Shown: positions 1 through 6,168 of the stretch, in pieces
Layout: each line of letters opens with the position of its first letter
How positions within the stretch are numbered: position 1 is the stretch's first letter
Assembly (NCBI GenBank): GCA_003447295.1
Contig: DLZQ01000042.1
Span: 1-13,979 of the forward strand
Length of the DNA stretch: 13,979 nucleotides
Reading direction: 5' to 3'
Source: Lachnospiraceae bacterium
Lineage (GTDB): Bacteria > Bacillota > Clostridia > Lachnospirales > Lachnospiraceae
The notes under the pieces: model-generated
Seen by the model: only the letters and a program-made list of their open reading frames with translations
What the model was told of the DNA's origin: nothing
Database searches by the model: none
Position numbers and translations under genes: made by a program

Positions 1-60
1 GTCAGCAAAAAACGCTGCCAATCTTATTTCATATCGCGGCCTTCGCCGCATCACGGCATA

Positions 61-143
61 AGTAAAGACAGCGATTTGTGCGCAAGCGCCCATCGCTGTC
101 TTTACTATGCCTATGCGCGGCTCATTGCACGCGTAACTCTCAA
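61..143 (+). repeat. 83-bp palindromic intergenic repeat, copy 1
   Basis: This element matches, in inverted orientation, the last 83 bases of the window (13897-13979) with only three differences (positions 84, 93 and 129, each an A/T swap). It has two parts. The outer part is a perfect 15-bp stem (61-75 with 92-106) closing a GC-rich loop that itself folds around GCGCAAGCGC. The inner part is a 37-base tail (107-143) with a weaker stem of the CGCG...CGCG type. The hairpin has no T-run after it, so it is not a clean intrinsic terminator, although it could cap transcripts from an upstream gene. It lies between genes and looks like a non-coding interspersed palindrome (REP- or MITE-like); that class is inference. 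Confidence 0.85.
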
Positions 144-149
144 GTTAAT

Positions 150-178
150 TCATAATTGCATGCATCCTGCATATACAT
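150..178 (+). promoter_or_regulatory. candidate sigma-E-type promoter of spoIVA
   Basis: In Bacillus subtilis, spoIVA is transcribed by the mother-cell factor sigma-E. Here TCATAATT (150-157) and CATATACAT (170-178), 12 bases apart, loosely resemble the sigma-E -35 and -10 boxes (GTCATATT and CATACANT). The match is partial and the region is AT-rich, so chance is possible. No convincing sigma-A promoter is visible between the repeat and the gene. Confidence 0.3.
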
Positions 179-205
179 ATAACACCAATGGCAGGAGGTA
201 TTTTT

Positions 206-1687
206 ATGGACTATGCAGTGAATACATACGATCTGTATCGGGATATACAACAAAGAACAGGAGGAGAGATTTACATAGGTGTACTGGGACCGGTACGGAC
301 GGGAAAATCCACGTTCATCAAGCGTTTTATGGATGAAATGGTGCTGCCCTATATGGAGGATGAACATGCCAGAATGCGGGCACAGGATGAACTTCCCCAA
401 AGTGCCGGAGGGAAGACTATCACCACCACGGAACCGAAGTTCATTCCCAGCGAAGCAGCAAAGGTGAGATTAAATGATGATGTCGAGGTGTCGGTACGGC
501 TGATCGACTGTGTAGGCTATATGATCGATGGCGCGGCGGGACATATGGAAGAAGATGCGGAGCGCATGGTGAAGACACCCTGGTCGGAGGAAGAGATCCC
601 ATTTACCCAGGCGGCGGAGATCGGCACGGATAAGGTCATGCAGGATCACTCCACGATAGGTCTGGTGATCACTACGGACGGCAGCATCGGAGAACTCCCC
701 AGAAGCAATTATCTCGGAGCGGAAGAGAAGACCATCCTGGCACTGAAAAAGTCCGGAAAGCCATTTTTAGTGCTGGTCAATAGTCAGAAACCTTATTCGG
801 AGGAGACCAGACAGGTGGCGGAAGAGATCGGCAGCAAATACGATGTTGCTGTGCTGCCGGTAAATTGCGAACAGCTGAAAAAAGAAGACATCCACCGGAT
901 CCTGGAGAAAATTTTATATGAATTCCCGCTGACAGCGGTAGAGTTTTATTTTCCCAAATGGATGGATATGCTTCCGGCAGATCATGTGGTAAAACAGGAT
1001 CTGTTAAAGCAGATCTGGGAACTGATGAATACTTATGATAAGATTCGGGATGTGGCGGGACAGCCGGTGCAGCTTAAGGGGGATTATGTGAGAAGCTGCA
1101 AAATGGACCCAATCCAGCTGTCGAGCGGAATCGTTCAGGTACAGGTAGGAATCGATGACAAATATTATTACGAAATGTTGTCCGGAATGCTGGAGGAAGA
1201 TGTGAAGGATGAGTACCAGCTGTTACATAAATTAAAAGAGCTGGCGGGGATGAAAAAAGAATATACCAAGGTACAGGATGCGTTGACCATGGTGAAGATC
1301 AAGGGCTATGGGGTGGTGACTCCGGACAGAGAAGACATTGCACTGGAGAAGCCGGAACTGATCCGCCACGGCAATAAATTCGGTGTCAGGATTAAGGCAA
1401 GCAGCCCTTCCATACATATGATCCGCGCCAATATCGAGACGGAGATCGCTCCCATCGTAGGCACTGAACAGCAGGCACAGGATCTGATCCGGTTTATTGA
1501 TCAGGCGGAAGCACAACAGGGCATCTGGGAGACCAACATCTTCGGTAAGACGGTGGAACAGCTGGTGGATGACGGTATTACCACGAAGGTTGCTTCCATT
1601 GGCGAGGAGAGCCAGTTAAAGCTTCAGGACACCATGCAGAAGATCGTAAACGACAGTAATGGTGGAATGGTGTGTATTATTATCTAA
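206..1687 (+). CDS. spoIVA: SpoIVA, stage IV sporulation ATPase (spore coat basement layer)
   Basis: This is a 493-residue protein, about the length of B. subtilis SpoIVA (492). SpoIVA is a cytoskeletal ATPase of the mother cell. It is recruited to the outer forespore membrane by SpoVM and polymerises on ATP hydrolysis into the platform on which the coat is built; it is also needed for cortex formation. The N-terminal TRAFAC-like P-loop domain shows the Walker A motif GPVRTGKST (residues 28-36), followed by the family-typical TTTEPKFIPSEAA stretch and LIDCVGY. The C-terminus ends in a short hydrophobic tail (GGMVCIII), as is usual for membrane-targeted SpoIVA. I chose the ATG at 206 over the in-frame ATG at 188 because AGGAGG (193-198) sits 7 bases before 206, and the protein then begins as the family does. 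The gene stands alone, with a hairpin region after it. Identification is secure. Confidence 0.97.
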   Translation: MDYAVNTYDLYRDIQQRTGGEIYIGVLGPVRTGKSTFIKRFMDEMVLPYMEDEHARMRAQDELPQSAGGKTITTTEPKFIPSEAAKVRLNDDVEVSVRLIDCVGYMIDGAAGHMEEDAERMVKTPWSEEEIPFTQAAEIGTDKVMQDHSTIGLVITTDGSIGELPRSNYLGAEEKTILALKKSGKPFLVLVNSQKPYSEETRQVAEEIGSKYDVAVLPVNCEQLKKEDIHRILEKILYEFPLTAVEFYFPKWMDMLPADHVVKQDLLKQIWELMNTYDKIRDVAGQPVQLKGDYVRSCKMDPIQLSSGIVQVQVGIDDKYYYEMLSGMLEEDVKDEYQLLHKLKELAGMKKEYTKVQDALTMVKIKGYGVVTPDREDIALEKPELIRHGNKFGVRIKASSPSIHMIRANIETEIAPIVGTEQQAQDLIRFIDQAEAQQGIWETNIFGKTVEQLVDDGITTKVASIGEESQLKLQDTMQKIVNDSNGGMVCIII

Positions 1688-1696
1688 TAGTTCAGA

Positions 1697-1755
1697 CATC
1701 ATCTGCATATCAGACAAATCATGCTTGCATGAATTTGACTGATTGACAGATGATG
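1697..1755 (+). terminator. long imperfect hairpin downstream of spoIVA
   Basis: CATCATCTG (1697-1705) pairs perfectly with CAGATGATG (1747-1755). The stem continues inward through ATCAG/CTGAT (1709-1713 with 1739-1743) and CAAAT plus CATGC paired with the strand 1727-1737, with small bulges and a 4-base tip. It begins nine bases after the spoIVA stop codon. No T-run follows, so it is not a canonical rho-independent terminator. It may stabilise or punctuate the 3' end of the spoIVA message. Confidence 0.45.
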
Positions 1756-1761
1756 GGCTGA

Positions 1762-1863
1762 GCGCCGGCTAATGAGTAAAACAGCTGCGAAAGCAGTGAT
1801 AAGGACGTTAGTCCGGTTTTACGAATGGCGCGGGCTGAACGGAATAGTTGCCATTGCTTTTTT
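1762..1863 (+). ncRNA. candidate structured RNA between spoIVA and the phosphorylase
   Basis: By eye I find four nested helices. P1 is GCGCC (1762-1766) with GGCGC (1827-1831). P2 is GTAAAAC (1776-1782) with GTTTTAC (1816-1822). Inside P2 lie two small hairpins, CTGC-GAAA-GCAG (1785-1796) and GGAC-GTTA-GTCC (1803-1814). Together they form a three-way junction on a basal stem. A competing stem, AATGGC (1824-1829) with GCCATT (1850-1855), shares bases with P1 and is followed closely by six Ts (1858-1863). That is the arrangement of a terminator-coupled switch or a short sRNA. I do not recognise a known riboswitch family; purine, TPP, FMN, SAM and GEMM signatures are absent. No upstream promoter is evident. 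The structure is an inference without covariation support. Confidence 0.35.
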
Positions 1864-1882
1864 CCCATTCCTTTTGTATAAT
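1854..1882 (+). promoter_or_regulatory. sigma-A promoter of the nucleoside salvage operon
   Basis: TTGCTT (1854-1859, four of six consensus bases) is followed after 17 bases by a perfect TATAAT (1877-1882). A start near 1889 would leave an untranslated leader of about 80 bases before the phosphorylase ATG. The -35 box overlaps the T-run that would end the preceding candidate RNA. Confidence 0.6.
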
Positions 1883-1969
1883 ACCTTTGTTGACTTTGCT
1901 TTATTTTTCGGAAAAACAGGAAGAATATTTGCTAAATTGCATGAAAATACAGTAAAACGGAGGATATAG

Positions 1970-2794
1970 ATGAATCAGGTATATGCAAAATTACAAAACT
2001 GCTATGAATGTGTGAGAAAAAAGACAGATTTCGTACCTAAGGTGGCAATCGTCTTAGGTTCGGGCTTAGGTGATTATGCGGAGCAGATCCGTGTGGTGAC
2101 GGAGATCCCTTATGCCGAGATCGAGGGATTTCCTGTCTCCACCGTACCGGGACATGCAGGTAAATTTATCTTCGGTTATCTCGATGAGATCCCGGTGGTA
2201 TGTATGAAGGGAAGAGTGCATTATTACGAAGGCTATGATGTAACGGATGTGGTACTTCCCACCAGACTGATGAAGCTGTTAGGGGCCAAGATCCTGTTCC
2301 TGACCAATGCGGCAGGCGGCGTGAACACTTCTTTTCATGCCGGTGATCTGATGCTGATCAGAGATCACATTTCCGTATTTGCACCCAATCCTCTGATCGG
2401 TGCCAATATCGACGAGCTGGGCCTTCGTTTCCCGGATATGAGCCATGTCTATGATAAGGATTTACAGCAGATCATCCGCGAGACTGCGAAGGACAACGGC
2501 ATCTATCTGCAGGAGGGTATTTATACCCAGCTGACCGGACCTTCTTTTGAATCTCCGGCAGAGATCCGCATGCTCCGGGCACTTGGCTGTGATGCGGTAG
2601 GTATGAGTACAGTAGTGGAAGCGATTGCAGCCAATCACATGGGAATGCGCATCTGCGGCATTTCCTGTATCAGCAACCTGGCAGCCGGAATGACGGATCA
2701 GCCCCTGAACCATGAAGAAGTGCAGGAAGCTGCGGATATGGCAGCACCCAGATTCAAGAAGCTGGTAACGGAATCCGTGAAGAGATTTGTATAG
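1970..2794 (+). CDS. punA: Purine nucleoside phosphorylase, trimeric (PNP/MTAP) family
   Basis: This cytoplasmic enzyme of 274 residues, typical for the trimeric class, cleaves inosine, guanosine and their deoxy forms with phosphate. The products are the free base and (deoxy)ribose-1-phosphate. Visible motifs in order are the phosphate loop GSGLG (30-34), PGHAGKF (His62), GRVHYYEG (81-88), TNAAGG (112-117), the base-binding FESPAE (Glu194) and SCISN (Asn236). A Glu/Asn pair of this kind is characteristic of 6-oxopurine specificity. CGGAGG (1958-1963) lies 6 bases before the ATG, and a good promoter lies 88 bases further upstream. It is the first gene of a salvage operon; cytidine deaminase begins only 20 bases after its stop. 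The usual STVPE segment reads STVVE here, a minor variation. Family assignment is firm; exact substrate preference is inferred. Confidence 0.95.
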   Translation: MNQVYAKLQNCYECVRKKTDFVPKVAIVLGSGLGDYAEQIRVVTEIPYAEIEGFPVSTVPGHAGKFIFGYLDEIPVVCMKGRVHYYEGYDVTDVVLPTRLMKLLGAKILFLTNAAGGVNTSFHAGDLMLIRDHISVFAPNPLIGANIDELGLRFPDMSHVYDKDLQQIIRETAKDNGIYLQEGIYTQLTGPSFESPAEIRMLRALGCDAVGMSTVVEAIAANHMGMRICGISCISNLAAGMTDQPLNHEEVQEAADMAAPRFKKLVTESVKRFV

Positions 2795-2814
2795 ACAGTC
2801 AAAAGGAGATAAGG

Positions 2815-3243
2815 ATGAACTTAATCTCAGAGACAGAGGAAACAGAACTGGTCAGACAGGCATTAGAAGCCAGAAAACAGGCTTATGCTCCCTATTCCGG
2901 CTATACGGTGGGAGCAGCACTGCTTACTGTGAACGGACACAGATATCTGGGCGGTAATATTGAAAATGCTTCCTACGGAGCCACCAATTGTGCAGAACGC
3001 ACTGCCTTTTTCAAGGCTGTCAGTGAAGGAGAGCGGAAGTTTACCGCTATCGCCATTGCCGGTGGAACCGCGGGAGAGGATCCCGTGGAATATGCCTATC
3101 CCTGTGGTATCTGCAGACAGGTGATGCAGGAATTTTGCACGGATGATTTTGTGATCTATGTGGTAAAAAACGAACAGGATTATCAAAGCTACACATTAAA
3201 AGAATTACTTCCCTATGGATTTGGAGGAGATGCGATCAGATGA
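2815..3243 (+). CDS. cdd: Cytidine deaminase, small tetrameric type
   Basis: A 142-residue zinc enzyme that hydrolytically deaminates cytidine and deoxycytidine to uridine and deoxyuridine. The active-site signature is complete: Cys59-Ala-Glu61 (catalytic glutamate and first zinc cysteine) and Pro96-Cys97-Gly-Ile-Cys100 (the other two zinc cysteines). This is the three-cysteine pattern of the homotetrameric bacterial class. Substrate-binding residues around NIENASYG (48-55) are also present. AAGGAG precedes the ATG at good spacing. The gene follows the phosphorylase by 20 bases, and its TGA overlaps the next gene's ATG (ATGA, 3240-3243), so translation of the pair is probably coupled. Its uridine and deoxyuridine products would need another phosphorylase for cleavage, not present in this window. 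Confidence 0.96.
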   Translation: MNLISETEETELVRQALEARKQAYAPYSGYTVGAALLTVNGHRYLGGNIENASYGATNCAERTAFFKAVSEGERKFTAIAIAGGTAGEDPVEYAYPCGICRQVMQEFCTDDFVIYVVKNEQDYQSYTLKELLPYGFGGDAIR

Positions 3244-4544
3244 ATATCAGATTATACAATGCACGAATTCTCACCATGGAGCCCGGCAGAGAAGTCTTCT
3301 ATGGTGAAATATGGGTAAAAAATGACAAGATCGCCTATGTGGCGGAACAGAAGGAATTAGCAGAGGAATGGGACAGATCCCAGTTCCCGAGAATTGCCTG
3401 GGACATTGAACTGGACTGCAAGGGAAATCTTCTGATGCCCGGATTTAAAAATGCGCACACCCATTCCGGTATGACATTCTTACGTTCCATGGCGGACGAC
3501 ATGCCCTTAGACCAGTGGCTGAACAAACAGGTATTTCCTTTAGAGGCAAAACTGACCGGAGAGGATATCTATGACCTGACCAGACTGGCGGTATTGGAAT
3601 ATCTGACTTCCGGTGTGACATCTATTTTTGATATGTATCTGACTCCGGATACCATTGCGGAAGCCTGCCTGGATACGGGCATGCGCTGTGTGCTGGTATC
3701 GGGACTGAACAATTTCAGCTCTTCCCCGAAGCAGGTAGAAGAAGAATTCTTAAAATGGAATAAGAAGAATTCCCTGATCAGTTACCAGCTTGGCTTCCAT
3801 GCGGAATATACCTGTTCCAAAGAACTACTCTGGAAAGTGTCGGAAATGGCACATCATTACCGGACACCGGTATATGCCCATATCTCCGAGACAGAGAAGG
3901 AAGTGGAAGAGTGTAAGGCACGCTACGGCATGACGCCGCCCATGTTCTTAGACTCTCTGGGAATGTTCGACTACGGCGGAGGCGGTTTCCACTGTGTCCA
4001 TGTGACAGATCAGGATCTGGATGTCTTCCGCAGACATCGTATGTATGTGATCACAAACCCCGGATCCAACACGAAGTTAGCCAGCGGCATTGCACCTATT
4101 GCCGATTATGTGCGTCATAAGATCCCGGTGGCGATCGGAACCGACGGACCTGCCAGCAACAACTGTCTGGATATGTTCCGTGAGATGTTCTTAGTTACCG
4201 GCTTAAGCAAGCTATTAGAGAAGGATGCTGCCAGCATGGATGCCATGGAGGTATTGAAGATGGCAACGGTGAACGGTGCTAAGGCAATGCGACTGAACCG
4301 GGCAGATGTTCTGGCAAAGGGCAAATACGCAGACCTTATCATGATCGATCTGCATCAGCCCAACATGCAGCCAATACATAACATTCCCAAGAATCTGGTT
4401 TACAGCGGCAGTAAGTCCAATGTCTGCATGACTATGATCGGCGGCAAGATCCTGTACCGTAACGGAGAGTTCAACGTAGGAGAGGATCCGGAGCGCATTT
4501 ACGCCAAGTGCGAAAAAATCGTAAAAAGACTGTTGACTGAGTAA
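3240..4544 (+). CDS. Amidohydrolase of the MTA/SAH (adenosine-type) deaminase group
   Basis: A 434-residue metal-dependent TIM-barrel amidohydrolase. Family members hydrolytically deaminate 5'-methylthioadenosine, S-adenosylhomocysteine, adenosine or related aminopurines. The metal and catalytic residues are visible: HTH (His73, His75) in PGFKNAHTHSG, followed by the family segment ADDMPLDQWL, then His187 in GFHAE, His214-Ile-Ser-Glu, His251/His254, and Asp302 in GTDGPAS. Start at 3240 is supported by GGAGGAG (3223-3229) and the four-base overlap with cdd. The usual AHNPxSN loop reads ITNPGSN here, so substrate preference may differ from characterised MtaD proteins; guanine or another aminopurine cannot be excluded. 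In an operon with PNP and a purine permease, a role in converting adenine-type nucleosides into inosine-type substrates for PNP is a reasonable inference. Confidence 0.88.
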   Translation: MNIRLYNARILTMEPGREVFYGEIWVKNDKIAYVAEQKELAEEWDRSQFPRIAWDIELDCKGNLLMPGFKNAHTHSGMTFLRSMADDMPLDQWLNKQVFPLEAKLTGEDIYDLTRLAVLEYLTSGVTSIFDMYLTPDTIAEACLDTGMRCVLVSGLNNFSSSPKQVEEEFLKWNKKNSLISYQLGFHAEYTCSKELLWKVSEMAHHYRTPVYAHISETEKEVEECKARYGMTPPMFLDSLGMFDYGGGGFHCVHVTDQDLDVFRRHRMYVITNPGSNTKLASGIAPIADYVRHKIPVAIGTDGPASNNCLDMFREMFLVTGLSKLLEKDAASMDAMEVLKMATVNGAKAMRLNRADVLAKGKYADLIMIDLHQPNMQPIHNIPKNLVYSGSKSNVCMTMIGGKILYRNGEFNVGEDPERIYAKCEKIVKRLLTE

Positions 4545-4612
4545 GCAAAGAACTCAGAAAACATAGAAACGGAGTTCCCCGTGCGGCTCCCAGAATACTT
4601 AGGAGGGAAAAG

Positions 4613-6043
4613 ATGTTAGAAAAAATCTTCAAACTGAAGGAAAACAACACCACGGCAAAAACAGAGATCATTGCCGGACTTACCACGTTTATGACCATGG
4701 CTTATATTATAGCCCTGAATCCAAACCTGTTGACCGGTTTCGGCAAAGATACCATGCCGGAACTTTGGAACGGTGTTTTCCTGGCAACCTGTATTGCATC
4801 CGCAATCGGTACCATCGTAATGGCTTTTCTGGCAAATAAGCCGTTTGCCATGGCACCCGGAATGGGACTGAACAGCTTTTTTGCAGTCGTAGTAACCAAT
4901 ATCGTAGCCCTGACCGGAATGACCTACGTGGCATCCTTCCAGTCTGCTCTGTGCATTGTCCTGATCGAGGGTATCGTGTTCCTGGTTCTCTCCGTACTGA
5001 ACATTCGTGAGAAGATCGTAGATGCTATTCCTCTGGGCGTGCGTCTTGGTATTGCACCTGCCATCGGTCTGATGCTGTTAAACATCGGTGTAGGCTCCAA
5101 TGCAGGTGTCTATTCCGAGAACGGCGGACCTTTCTATGCTATGAGAGACTTCTTCGGTGCACTGACACCTTCACTGGCTAAGACCAATATGGGCTCCGGC
5201 TATTCCGCAATGGTTCTGTCCGTTGTCACCATGTTTGTAGGTCTGTTTGCCATTGTTGTTCTGGCACAGAGAGGGGTTAAAGGTGCTGTATTACTGGGTA
5301 TCCTGATTTCCAGCATCATCTACTGGGCAGGAGAGGCTATATTCCTGGGAACCAATCCCTTTGCGTCTCTGGCAACCGCATCCTTCGTACCTGCTTTTGG
5401 AGATATGGCTTCCACCACACTGTTTAAGTTTGACTTCCGGGGATTTGCAGAGATTGGCTGGTTTACCGCCATCACTCTGATCATTACCTTCTGTATCATT
5501 GATATGTTTGATACCATCGGTACTCTGGTAGGAACCGCAAGCCGTGCGGGAATGCTGGATAAGAATGGCAAGATGCCGAATATGAAGCAGGCACTTTTAT
5601 CTGATGCGGTAGGTACAGTGGCAGGTTCCTTAACCGGTACCTCCACCGTTACCACATTCGTAGAGTCTGCATCCGGCGTAGAAGCAGGCGGACGTACGGG
5701 TCTGACTGCACTGACTACCGGTATCATGTTCCTTGCATGTATCTTTATTGCACCCATCGCCGGAATCATTCCTGCGGCAGCTACCTCTTCCGCACTGATC
5801 TATGTGGGTGTACTTATGGTAGCAGGTCTTAAGAATGTAGATTTCGATGACATCTGCCAGTCACTTCCCGTGGCGCTGATGATGATCGCCATGCCGATCT
5901 CCGGATCCATCGGACATGCCATCGGTCTTGGTCTGATCACCTATACTGTGATCAAGGTATTTACCGGTAAGGCAAAGGATGTTTCTGTCCTTACCTATGT
6001 ATTATCACTGATCTTTTTGTTAAAATTCTTTATTGTCGCATAA
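4613..6043 (+). CDS. NCS2-family purine permease (AzgA/PbuG type)
   Basis: A 476-residue polytopic membrane protein, very hydrophobic throughout, with roughly 12-14 predicted transmembrane segments. It resembles the AzgA/PbuG branch of the NCS2 (nucleobase-cation symporter-2) family, which imports hypoxanthine, guanine or adenine with protons. Diagnostic segments are TTFMTMAYI near the N-terminus, APGMGLNSFF (81-90), the FDTIGTLVG block, and TSTVTTFVES (343-352) followed by a Gly-rich AGGRTGL. AGGAGG (4601-4606) lies 6 bases before the ATG. It is the last gene of the salvage operon, 68 bases after the deaminase, with a terminator hairpin downstream. No purine riboswitch is visible in the short gap before it. 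Purine specificity (rather than uracil) is inferred from the AzgA-type motifs and neighbours; the exact base is not determinable. Confidence 0.92.
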   Translation: MLEKIFKLKENNTTAKTEIIAGLTTFMTMAYIIALNPNLLTGFGKDTMPELWNGVFLATCIASAIGTIVMAFLANKPFAMAPGMGLNSFFAVVVTNIVALTGMTYVASFQSALCIVLIEGIVFLVLSVLNIREKIVDAIPLGVRLGIAPAIGLMLLNIGVGSNAGVYSENGGPFYAMRDFFGALTPSLAKTNMGSGYSAMVLSVVTMFVGLFAIVVLAQRGVKGAVLLGILISSIIYWAGEAIFLGTNPFASLATASFVPAFGDMASTTLFKFDFRGFAEIGWFTAITLIITFCIIDMFDTIGTLVGTASRAGMLDKNGKMPNMKQALLSDAVGTVAGSLTGTSTVTTFVESASGVEAGGRTGLTALTTGIMFLACIFIAPIAGIIPAAATSSALIYVGVLMVAGLKNVDFDDICQSLPVALMMIAMPISGSIGHAIGLGLITYTVIKVFTGKAKDVSVLTYVLSLIFLLKFFIVA

Positions 6044-6111
6044 AGAAAAAGGCGGGGTCAAAAGCTCCAGAGTTTGATACCTAAGAAAAAGAAAAAAGAT
6101 CAGAATATGGG

Positions 6112-6150
6112 GGCGGGCACTGCACGGGTGGTGTCTGCCTTCTTATATCC
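6112..6150 (+). terminator. intrinsic terminator after the purine permease
   Basis: GGCGGGCAC (6112-6120) pairs with GTGTCTGCC (6131-6139), nine pairs including two G-U, with a 10-base loop. A T-rich tail, TTCTTATAT, follows. It ends the salvage operon but lies less than 20 bases before the next gene's start, so that gene probably depends on read-through or an unrecognised promoter. Confidence 0.55.
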
Positions 6151-6168
6151 GGAAAAGTGAGAAAAAAT

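Noticed and set aside
36..49. Small hairpin GCGGC-CTTC-GCCGC near the left edge
   Set aside because: It has only five base pairs and the upstream gene is outside the window, so no role can be assigned; it is not part of the shared 83-bp repeat.
61..106. Repeat hairpin as an ordinary rho-independent terminator
   Set aside because: No T-run follows the stem, and the same unit with its 37-base tail recurs elsewhere in inverted orientation, so a dispersed repeat explains it better.
188..205. Upstream in-frame ATG for spoIVA
   Set aside because: The AGGAGG lies between this ATG and the one at 206, at ideal spacing for 206. The extra six residues are not typical of SpoIVA.
76..336. Open frame beginning in repeat copy 1, with a matching one in copy 2 on the - strand (13581-13964)
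   Set aside because: Both begin with the same peptide only because the repeats are the same sequence. They then run out of frame into spoIVA or antisense to degV, so they are artefacts of the palindrome.
1772..1969. 65-residue + strand open frame between spoIVA and the phosphorylase
   Set aside because: It has no ribosome binding site, runs through a candidate structured RNA, a good promoter (TATAAT at 1877) and the next gene's Shine-Dalgarno, and its sequence resembles no protein I know.
1883..1969. Purine riboswitch upstream of the phosphorylase
   Set aside because: The conserved purine aptamer loops and junction are not present in the 80-base leader.
5320..5769. 149-residue - strand frame opposite the purine permease
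   Set aside because: It is a shadow of the permease coding strand, with proline/valine-rich low-information sequence and no ribosome binding site.
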